Origin: Oscillospiraceae bacterium
Lineage (GTDB): Bacteria; Bacillota; Clostridia; Oscillospirales; Oscillospiraceae
Reading direction: 5' to 3'
NCBI GenBank assembly: GCA_902766215.1
Contig: CACXCV010000173.1
Span: forward strand, 1 to 9,057
Length of the DNA: 9,057 bases
Made by a program: the position numbers and the translations under genes. This document shows positions 1-5,329 of this stretch, one piece after another. Each line of letters starts with the position of its first letter. Position 1 is the stretch's first letter. The notes under the pieces were generated by a model that was not told the DNA's origin, did no database searches, and saw only the letters and a program-made list of their open reading frames with translations.

Positions 1-35
1 AGAACCTCGTTCAGCAGTTTTCGGTTTTCCTTCAT
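1..35 (-). CDS. Start of a leftward gene, cut by the window edge
   Basis: Read on the minus strand, an ATG at 35-33 opens a frame that stays open to the window edge and encodes MKENRKLLNEV plus a partial codon. It is preceded at the usual distance by a strong ribosome binding site (AAGGGAGG, 50-43, seven bases from the ATG) and by a near-consensus promoter (92-64), so this is very likely a real gene. Only eleven residues are visible, so no family can be named. Its position, divergent from a sugar-uptake and hydrolase cluster, would suit a transcriptional regulator or two-component gene, but it could equally be the start of an unrelated operon. Confidence 0.72.
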   Translation of the reverse strand, partial: MKENRKLLNEV

Positions 36-42
36 GCGGGGG

Positions 43-50
43 CCTCCCTT
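43..50 (-). promoter_or_regulatory. Ribosome binding site of the leftward gene
   Basis: The minus strand reads AAGGGAGG, an almost perfect match to the anti-Shine-Dalgarno complement, ending seven bases before the ATG at 35. This is the main evidence that the short open frame at the edge is a true gene start. Confidence 0.75.
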
Positions 51-63
51 GCTTGTTTTCTAC

Positions 64-92
64 ATTATAATCCGCATCGGCTGCACGGTCAA
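64..92 (-). promoter_or_regulatory. Sigma-A-type promoter for the leftward gene
   Basis: On the minus strand TTGACC (92-87) and TATAAT (69-64) are separated by exactly 17 bases. The -10 box is perfect and the -35 box has one mismatch. Transcription would begin near 57, giving a short leader of about 20 bases that contains little more than the ribosome binding site. No operator-like repeat is obvious within it, so it looks like a fairly strong promoter. Confidence 0.75.
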
Positions 93-268
93 GCGGCAGG
101 GGCAGCATCCTTATGCGCCGCACCGGGAAAGAAGACGCGAGGATAGGGGGCTTTATTGCCTTGGTGCAGGCGCCATTCCGTTCAGACAGGGAGCGGGATG
201 CAAGCAAATAGTCGTGTTTGGATACAGGCACAATGCACAAAAAATAACGATAATATTTTCATACTATA
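93..268. other. Divergent intergenic region, no gene seen
   Basis: This stretch lies between the leftward promoter and the rightward one. Open frames across it (for example 34-273 on the plus strand) lack a ribosome binding site and show no recognisable protein character. The right half, from about 220, becomes strongly AT-rich, as is common upstream of promoters. I see no RNA gene, terminator or convincing long repeat. Confidence 0.6.
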
Positions 269-269
269 G

Positions 270-285
270 ATAATTGACGAATTAT
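270..285. repeat. Small inverted repeat overlapping the -35 box; candidate operator
   Basis: ATAATT (270-275) and AATTAT (280-285) are perfect inverted repeats around GACG. The repeat covers the -35 hexamer of the solute-binding-protein promoter, so a protein bound here would compete with RNA polymerase. AT-rich sequence makes short palindromes likely by chance, so the operator role is only a suggestion. Confidence 0.35.
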
Positions 286-302
286 TATCATTGAGATATA
301 CT
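274..302 (+). promoter_or_regulatory. Promoter of the solute-binding protein / esterase unit
   Basis: TTGACG (274-279) and TATACT (297-302) are spaced by 17 bases, each one mismatch from the sigma-A consensus. Transcription would start near 309, leaving a leader of roughly 100 bases before the ATG at 412. I see no riboswitch-like fold or terminator in the leader by eye. Confidence 0.7.
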
Positions 303-395
303 GACGGGGTAGAGCAGGGCGGGGACAAGGCCGATACCGGCATCACGACAAGGAATTGGCCGGCCCGGACTTTGCTAGAAGCAAAAAAGGAAATT

Positions 396-400
396 GGAGG
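396..400 (+). promoter_or_regulatory. Ribosome binding site that fixes the lipoprotein start
   Basis: GGAGG at 396-400 lies 11 bases before the ATG at 412. An in-frame TTG at 394-396 overlaps this site and cannot be the start, so the protein begins MKNVLKRV, which also gives a proper lipoprotein signal peptide. Confidence 0.8.
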
Positions 401-411
401 AAGAAAATATT

Positions 412-2211
412 ATGAAGAATGTGCTGAAACGTGTGCTGTGCGCTCTGTTTTCTGCGGCGATTCTGCTGAGCCTGTTTGCCGGCTGCGCAAAATCCCCTGC
501 GGAAAGCCAGCAGGAGCAGCCGGCAGCGGCGGGTCAGACCGACGAGCCGCAGGATCAGACTGACGAAGCTCCGGAGCAGACCAATGATGGAACGCAGGAG
601 AGCGGGACGACGGATCAACCAGACGAACAGCAGCCGGAGGAGAGCAATCCCAACATCCCCACCTCGGCCGAGGTAATTACAATGACACCCCAGGACATTA
701 TGGCGGCGGGCTGCGTAAACAACTTTGCCAAAACGGTTGAGGGCTATCCCGTGGATCTGAATCTGCCGCTGGCGGACGAAACGGTTACGCTGACGGCCTG
801 GATGGGCTGGGGCGGCTATTTCTCGGCGGCTATCGACACACCCAACGACTCGACCGCGATGAAGACGGCAGAGGATCTGACAAATGTCCATGTGGAATGG
901 ACCCTGTCAAACGATGCGGCGACTCAGTTCCCGCTGCTGCTGGCTTCCGGCGACTTTACGGATATCTATATGTCCAGCGGCGACATTTCCAAGCTGCCGA
1001 ACTATGCCGATGAGGAGATTATTGCGGACCTGACGGACTATATCGCGGCTGATGCGCCCAATTATACGGCGCTGTGCAAAGACGATCCGGATGTGGCTCG
1101 CCGCAGCAAGACGGATGACAGCCGTCAGCTGGTGATGTTTGGAATTCTGACGGTGCCGTCTGTTACCTGGCTGGCTCATGTCAGCCGCGCTGACTGGCTG
1201 AATGGCGCCGACCCTGTTACCTATGATGATTATTATGAAGTGCTGAAATCTTTCCGCGACGATGAGGCGTGCCCCGCGCCGCTGAACATTGCAATTAATG
1301 GTCAGGACACGTTTTTCATGGCTGGCTATGATGTTGGAACCAGCTGGATTAACCTGGATGGCACCGTGGAGCATTCCATCACCCAGCCTGGCTACCGGGA
1401 TTATATACAGACCATGCGCACCTGGTACGCAGAAAAGCTGATTGACCCGAACTTCTATGGCCGTACCAACGGTGTCAGCTTTGACTATGCGCTGACGGCC
1501 AGCGGTGAGATCGGTATGTGGAGCCTGCCGTATCAGTTTTTTGCACTGGTGGAAACCTTTGCAGAGGATCCGGATTTTGAACTGGTGGGCGTGCGTCCGC
1601 CGGTGCGCCAGGAGGGCGACGTGCGTAAGATCCAGCTTTCCAGTGCGACTACCCGCATTATGTCCAACTATGGCGCGGTGTTCAGCACCTGCTCGGATAT
1701 TGCTCTGGCTGTGCGCTATTTTGACTTCTGGTTTACGCCGCAGGGCGCCATGCTCGCAGCATACGGCAATGAGGGCGAGGGCTTTTACTATGACGAAAAT
1801 GGCATCCCCCAAGTGACGGAGGCCATTCTCCACCCGGCAGATCCGGGCATTACCAGCAACATGGCACGCAACGCCCTGATCGCCGACTTCTTCCCCAACC
1901 TGATGGACTGGACCCGCGACATGAAAGCCGGCATGTCTAAAAATGCGCTGAACGCAACCTCTATCTGGGACTATAACTGGGTTGATTCCATCAGTATGCC
2001 GACCCTGACCCTGACGGCGGAGGAATCAGAGGAGTATTCGCGCATCATGAGCGATGTGGAAACGCGCATTAATGAGAGCATCCCCAAGTTTATTACCGGC
2101 GAGCTGTCGATGGATACCTGGGATGCTTTTGTGGAGGAACTGATCGCCATGGGTCTGCCGGAGGCACAGCAGATTGAGCAGGCGGCGTTTGACCGCTTTA
2201 TGGCGCGCTGA
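412..2211 (+). CDS. Extracellular solute-binding lipoprotein of a sugar ABC importer (LipO/YtcQ-like)
   Basis: A 599-residue lipoprotein that would capture an oligosaccharide outside the membrane and deliver it to an ABC permease. Residues 1-25 are a lipoprotein signal peptide: basic start, hydrophobic core, lipobox LFAGC with lipidated Cys25. Residues 26-86 are a Gln/Glu/Asp/Pro-rich flexible linker typical of cell-surface tethering. The binding domain follows, with segments familiar from the large LipO/YtcQ-type proteins: LTAWMGWGG (127-135), PLLLASGDFTDIY (174-186), RADWL (259-263) followed by a YEVLKSFRDD helix, YGNEGEGFYYDENG (451-464), and a closing helix region FITGELSMDTWDAFVEEL. Length is slightly above the family's usual 500-560, explained by the linker. 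No LplB/YtcP-type permease genes lie in the window, so the partners are elsewhere. It is the first gene of a unit with the esterase 82 bases downstream. Ligand is unknown; sugar is inferred from family and neighbours. Confidence 0.9.
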   Translation: MKNVLKRVLCALFSAAILLSLFAGCAKSPAESQQEQPAAAGQTDEPQDQTDEAPEQTNDGTQESGTTDQPDEQQPEESNPNIPTSAEVITMTPQDIMAAGCVNNFAKTVEGYPVDLNLPLADETVTLTAWMGWGGYFSAAIDTPNDSTAMKTAEDLTNVHVEWTLSNDAATQFPLLLASGDFTDIYMSSGDISKLPNYADEEIIADLTDYIAADAPNYTALCKDDPDVARRSKTDDSRQLVMFGILTVPSVTWLAHVSRADWLNGADPVTYDDYYEVLKSFRDDEACPAPLNIAINGQDTFFMAGYDVGTSWINLDGTVEHSITQPGYRDYIQTMRTWYAEKLIDPNFYGRTNGVSFDYALTASGEIGMWSLPYQFFALVETFAEDPDFELVGVRPPVRQEGDVRKIQLSSATTRIMSNYGAVFSTCSDIALAVRYFDFWFTPQGAMLAAYGNEGEGFYYDENGIPQVTEAILHPADPGITSNMARNALIADFFPNLMDWTRDMKAGMSKNALNATSIWDYNWVDSISMPTLTLTAEESEEYSRIMSDVETRINESIPKFITGELSMDTWDAFVEELIAMGLPEAQQIEQAAFDRFMAR

Positions 2212-2293
2212 TCTGAGCCGGGAGTAAGAGCTGGAAAAAACAAACGGACTCAGAACAATACATATAATTAACATTGAACAAGGAGGAAACAGC

Positions 2294-3838
2294 ATGCTGC
2301 AGTATGCAATAACCGAATCCGGCGTGGTCGAAGGTTATTTTGGACATGATCCCCGCGTGACTGTGTTCAAGGGCGTGCCGTATGCCGCACCCCCCGTGGG
2401 GCCGCTGCGCTGGCGTGCGCCGCAGCCCATGCCCAAGTGGGAGGGCGTGCGCCGGGCGGATCGCTACATGCCCATGGCGTGGCAGCGCCAGCCGGGCGTG
2501 GATCCCAACGAATTCTGGACGCGGGAAATTCATCCCACCGGTGCGGAATTTGCCATGAGCGAGGACTGCCTGTATGTCAACATCTACACCCCGGCAAAAA
2601 CGGGAGAGGAAAAGCTGCCGGTTCTGTATTACATTCACGGCGGCGGCTACCAGGGCGGCTATCCCTATGAGATCGAGTTTGACTGGGAGCATGTAGCTCA
2701 GAAGGGAATTGTTGTAGTGGCTGTGGCCTACCGGCTGGGCGTGTTTGGCTTTTTGGCGCATCCGCTGCTGTCGGCCGAAGCGCCTGAGGCGCCCAAGGGC
2801 AACTATGGCATTCAGGATCAGCTGGCGGGTCTGGCGTGGACACACCGTAATATTGCTGCGTTCGGCGGCGACCCGGATAAGATTACCATTGCCGGCCAGT
2901 CGGCCGGAGCGGGCAGCGTGCAGTGCCTGATCACCTCGCCCCTGGCTGAGGGGCTGATCTCCGGCGCCATCATTCAGAGCGCCGTGACCACCGAGTTCGC
3001 CGACACCAAGGGAGGGTTCTTGCGCAGCGGCAGCCTGGAGGCGGCTGAACAGGAGGGCGTAAAGTTCTTTGACGAACTGGGCGTTACCACGCTGGAGCAG
3101 GCGCGCGCTCTGCCCACTGAGACGGTGTTTGCAAAGTCTGGCAGCAAGGGGCGGGGCTTCCGCTTTGCCCCGGTGGTGGATCATATTATGCTGATGGAAC
3201 CGGCGTTCCCCACCTATCTGCACAATCGTCATCACCGCATCCCTGTTCTTACCGGCTACAACCGCGGCGAGATGAAGATGTTTTCCCGCATGGGCGGCGG
3301 TATGCTGCCCAAAACGCTGGCGGAGTACGATGCCTTTGCCGCTCGTTATGGCGACAAAGAGGCTGAGTTCCGCGCCCTGTGCCCAGTGAGCACCGATGAA
3401 GACGTGCAGGAACTGTTCCAGAGCGCTGCCTTTGACGGCATGGCTGCGGGACTGTACCTCTTTGGCACGCTGCAGGCACGGCAGGGGAGAACCAGCTATC
3501 TGTATGAGTTTGATCCCAGCATCCCCGGCGAGGACAACGCCGGGTCGTTCCACGGCAGCGAGCTGTTCTTTGCCTATGACTCGCTGGCACGCAGCTGGCG
3601 TCCGTTTACGGGCAAGCACTATGACCTCGCCAGGCAGGTGAATGCCTATTGGGTCAATTTTGTCAAACACGGCGACCCCAACGGCACGGACTGCTTTGGC
3701 AACGCCCTGCCCCAGTGGCGGAAATACACGGAAGAAGACCAGTTTGTTCTGGAGATTCAGGATGAGATCCATCAGAAACCCGAGCGCATGGATGCGGTGA
3801 CGGCGTTTCGCGTGAATGATACGCTGAGCCGGGCCTGA
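2294..3838 (+). CDS. Type-B carboxylesterase (alpha/beta-hydrolase), cytoplasmic
   Basis: A 514-residue serine esterase of the carboxylesterase type-B / p-nitrobenzyl esterase family, hydrolysing carboxylic esters. Motifs in order: FKGVPYAAPPVGPLRW (25-40), the family signature EDCLYVNIYTP (90-100), oxyanion-hole HGGGY (115-119), nucleophile elbow GQSAGAGS with Ser203, the acidic partner in GYNRGE (Glu326), and the catalytic His in GSFHGSELFF (His420). The triad Ser203-Glu326-His420 is complete and the length is normal. There is no signal peptide, so it acts inside the cell. AGGAGG (2281-2286) sits seven bases before the ATG. Downstream of the solute-binding protein, with no terminator between them, it probably de-esterifies the imported compound; an acetyl, feruloyl or similar group on a plant oligosaccharide is a reasonable guess. 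A xenobiotic-type or general esterase role cannot be excluded. Confidence 0.92.
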   Translation: MLQYAITESGVVEGYFGHDPRVTVFKGVPYAAPPVGPLRWRAPQPMPKWEGVRRADRYMPMAWQRQPGVDPNEFWTREIHPTGAEFAMSEDCLYVNIYTPAKTGEEKLPVLYYIHGGGYQGGYPYEIEFDWEHVAQKGIVVVAVAYRLGVFGFLAHPLLSAEAPEAPKGNYGIQDQLAGLAWTHRNIAAFGGDPDKITIAGQSAGAGSVQCLITSPLAEGLISGAIIQSAVTTEFADTKGGFLRSGSLEAAEQEGVKFFDELGVTTLEQARALPTETVFAKSGSKGRGFRFAPVVDHIMLMEPAFPTYLHNRHHRIPVLTGYNRGEMKMFSRMGGGMLPKTLAEYDAFAARYGDKEAEFRALCPVSTDEDVQELFQSAAFDGMAAGLYLFGTLQARQGRTSYLYEFDPSIPGEDNAGSFHGSELFFAYDSLARSWRPFTGKHYDLARQVNAYWVNFVKHGDPNGTDCFGNALPQWRKYTEEDQFVLEIQDEIHQKPERMDAVTAFRVNDTLSRA

Positions 3839-3855
3839 TTCCGCGCAGAGCGGAA
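3839..3855 (+). other. Small hairpin immediately after the esterase stop codon
   Basis: TTCCGC (3839-3844) and GCGGAA (3850-3855) form a six-pair stem with a five-base loop directly after the TGA. No T-run follows, so it is not a terminator by itself; it may protect the 3' end or simply precede the real terminator 10 bases on. Confidence 0.4.
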
Positions 3856-3865
3856 CAAAGATCAT

Positions 3866-3914
3866 GTTACCCGGCCTTTGCTTTGCGGCGAAGGCCGGGT
3901 AACGGCGTTTTTTT
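3866..3914 (+). terminator. Strong intrinsic terminator after the esterase
   Basis: GTTACCCGGCCTT (3866-3878) pairs perfectly with AAGGCCGGGTAAC (3891-3903) around a 12-base loop. After GGCG comes a run of seven Ts (3908-3914). The 13-pair GC-rich stem plus T-run is a classical Rho-independent terminator that separates the esterase unit from the GH43/GH51 unit. The T-run is followed by CAAAAAAGCCG, so CGGC-T7-C-A6-GCCG gives some fold on the other strand, but no converging gene is present. Confidence 0.92.
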
Positions 3915-4122
3915 CAAAAAAGCCGCATACTTCGTTTTTCCAAACCGTTTGCATAAATGTGGACTATATACCGGATGACACAGGAAGGGTTGAAACGGGA
4001 TGGGAAAGAGTTAGAAAAGACGGAACGGCGGCGTACGAGCGCGTATTGAAAATAAATGTTTGAACAACGGAATAATTCTGTGTAAAAAAACCAATTTGGC
4101 AGCAGAAAGATCGAAATTATAC
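3915..4122. other. Intergenic region upstream of the GH43 unit, no convincing gene
   Basis: About 200 bases between the terminator and the next promoter. The only open frame of note ends at 4063 and would have to start inside the terminator stem or at an unsupported GTG at 3959; neither has a ribosome binding site. The region contains a palindromic CAAACCGTTTG at 3941-3951 (listed separately) and is AT-rich toward the promoter. I see no RNA gene here. Confidence 0.6.
3940..3953. promoter_or_regulatory. Candidate LacI/CcpA-family operator (cre-like)
   Basis: The minus strand reads TGCAAACGGTTTGG. It matches the cre pattern TGNAANCGNWNNCA except for the last two bases, and its core CAAACCGTTTG is a perfect palindrome around one central base. 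Such sites with a central CG are typical of LacI-family regulators, including CcpA. It lies about 200 bases upstream of the likely start of transcription, which is far for simple repression, so the role is uncertain. Confidence 0.3.
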
Positions 4123-4157
4123 TGTACATTGACGAAGCGATGCGCTATAATGATATT
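4123..4157 (+). promoter_or_regulatory. Promoter region of the GH43-GH43-GH51 unit (two overlapping candidates)
   Basis: Two 17-base-spaced pairs overlap here. TGTACA (4123-4128) with a perfect TATAAT (4146-4151) has a weak -35 and strong -10; TTGACG (4129-4134) with GATATT (4152-4157) has a strong -35 and weak -10. The best-looking halves, TTGACG and TATAAT, are only 11 bases apart and cannot work as a pair. Either choice places the transcription start near 4158-4164, about 30 bases before the first gene. Confidence 0.6.
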
Positions 4158-4176
4158 GTCTAAAAAACCATGCGAC

Positions 4177-4182
4177 AGGAGG
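4177..4182 (+). promoter_or_regulatory. Ribosome binding site supporting a TTG start
   Basis: AGGAGG at 4177-4182 is followed after seven bases by TTG at 4190. No in-frame ATG or GTG occurs nearby; the next in-frame Met is residue 28. This strongly supports TTG initiation, matched by the same arrangement in the next gene. Confidence 0.8.
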
Positions 4183-4189
4183 AATCTCT

Positions 4190-5290
4190 TTGGACTATCC
4201 AATTCATGCCCATGATATACAGGTCAGCGACCCGCATATCCTGGCAGACAAGGCAACCGGCAAGTATTATATGACCTGTTCCGGCTTTGGCGCGATGGTC
4301 AACGGCCAGATGCGCCGCAATGCCATCGGTGTGCGCGTGAGCGAGGACCTGATCCACTGGACCGAGCCGATCTGCGTCTATGAAGGCTCGGGCAGCCCCG
4401 CGGCCGAAATGCATCTGATCAACGGCAAATACTACATTTCCGGCACCACCGGCGAGCCGGGACACACCAGAGAAACCCTGATTGTCTGCGCGGACAACCC
4501 GCTTGGCCCCTATAAGCAGCTGAGCGACCAGCCGCACCGCTATTCCCCCGACGGCTGGCAGACAATTGACTCCACCATCTACATGGACCTCAAGGGCAAG
4601 CCGTGGCTGGTCTACTCTCACGAGTGGTATCAGGTTTCCGACGGGCAGTTTGCTGCGCAGCCCCTGTCTGACGACCTGAGCCATACCATCGGCGAGCCGA
4701 TGATTCTCTTCCGCTCGTCCGAGGCCAACTGGAGCGACGATCAGATCTGGTCGCACACCGACGGCGGCGGCGTGACCGACGGATGCTGGTTCCACCGGCT
4801 GCAGAACGGCACCCTGCTGATGCTGTGGACCACCCGCTCGCGCACCGGCTACTGCCTGGGCTATGCCAAGAGCAGCAACGGCGACATCACCGGCTCCTGG
4901 TTCCAGAGCGAGCGTCCGCTGTATGCCCATGACGGCGGCCACTGCTGCATCTTCCGCCGCCTGGACGACGATCAGCTGATGATGTCCTTCCACGTGGCCG
5001 ACGCCGGCCCCAAGATGCTCTGCATCTGCGAGATGGAAGAGCGCGGCGACGACCTGTACATCGTCAACGAGCTGACCGGCAACTGGTTTGACACCGTTGG
5101 CGGCAACGCCAAGAAATACAGAAGCCCCGTGCGCCCCATCGAAGAGCCGGCCATGACCCGCGTGGGTCTCTATGGCTGGGAGGCGCACAAGGCTGCCTCG
5201 GTCAAATATGCGCCGGCCAAGGAAGCGCCCAGGACCGAAAAGCCCAAGGCAGAGAAGCCGGCAGAAAAGGCAGAGAAGAAGGACGACTGA
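4190..5290 (+). CDS. GH43-like glycoside hydrolase, paralogue A
   Basis: A 366-residue cytoplasmic protein of the five-bladed beta-propeller GH43 type, a family that removes arabinofuranose or xylose units from plant polysaccharide fragments by inversion. Propeller hallmarks: VSDPHILAD near the start, SEDLIHW (51-57), LINGKYYISG (76-85), NPLGPY (103-108), GWQTIDSTIYMD (122-133), GKPWLVYSHEW (136-146), ANWSDD (179-184), LMLWTT (210-215), HDGGH (247-251). By position, Asp14 fits the general base, Asp127 the pKa-modulating Asp, and Asp197 (VTDGC) stands where most GH43 enzymes have the Glu general acid; His251 fits the conserved propeller-centre His. The last 26 residues form a Lys/Glu/Pro/Ala-rich tail, unusual for the family. 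No signal peptide. First gene of the unit, 39 bases before its paralogue, with which it shares the opening MDYPIH. The family is fairly sure; the exact activity is not. Confidence 0.85.
   Translation: MDYPIHAHDIQVSDPHILADKATGKYYMTCSGFGAMVNGQMRRNAIGVRVSEDLIHWTEPICVYEGSGSPAAEMHLINGKYYISGTTGEPGHTRETLIVCADNPLGPYKQLSDQPHRYSPDGWQTIDSTIYMDLKGKPWLVYSHEWYQVSDGQFAAQPLSDDLSHTIGEPMILFRSSEANWSDDQIWSHTDGGGVTDGCWFHRLQNGTLLMLWTTRSRTGYCLGYAKSSNGDITGSWFQSERPLYAHDGGHCCIFRRLDDDQLMMSFHVADAGPKMLCICEMEERGDDLYIVNELTGNWFDTVGGNAKKYRSPVRPIEEPAMTRVGLYGWEAHKAASVKYAPAKEAPRTEKPKAEKPAEKAEKKDD
5246..5278 (+). repeat. 12-base direct repeat in the charged C-terminal tail
   Basis: AAGGCAGAGAAG occurs at 5246-5257 and again at 5267-5278, 21 bases (seven codons) apart, in the same frame. 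It encodes the repeating KAEK units of the tail of GH43 paralogue A and suggests the tail grew by short tandem duplication. Confidence 0.7.
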
Positions 5291-5315
5291 GTCGATCATA
5301 CGATGACAGCATAAT

Positions 5316-5321
5316 AAGGAG
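5316..5321 (+). promoter_or_regulatory. Ribosome binding site deciding the start of GH43 paralogue B
   Basis: AAGGAG at 5316-5321 overlaps an in-frame GTG at 5321, which therefore cannot serve as start. TTG at 5330 lies eight bases downstream and gives MDYPIH, the same opening as paralogue A. Confidence 0.78.
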
Positions 5322-5329
5322 TGAGTATT

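Noticed and set aside
34..273. 79-codon plus-strand open frame in the divergent region
   Set aside because: It starts inside the start region of the leftward gene, has no ribosome binding site, and its product shows no domain.
394..411. Upstream TTG start for the lipoprotein gene
   Set aside because: The TTG overlaps the ribosome binding site and would put acidic residues before the signal peptide.
907..1833. A 308-codon open frame on the minus strand opposite the solute-binding protein
   Set aside because: No family features; explained by codon bias of the real gene.
2240..2268. Possible internal promoter before the esterase (TATAAT at 2263-2268)
   Set aside because: The -10 box is perfect, but at 17 bases upstream the sequence is ACAAAC, a poor -35, and the AT-rich gap makes a chance TATAAT likely. 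A weak secondary start cannot be excluded.
2198..3865. A 555-codon open frame on the minus strand opposite the esterase
   Set aside because: The plus-strand esterase has all family motifs and a complete triad. The antisense frame has no motif and begins next to the terminator stem, so it is a shadow.
3959..4063. Possible 34-residue peptide from GTG at 3959 (VDYIPDDTGRV...), part of a longer frame from 3878
   Set aside because: The sequence looks somewhat protein-like, and a gene remnant is conceivable, but there is no ribosome binding site and the longer version starts inside the terminator stem.
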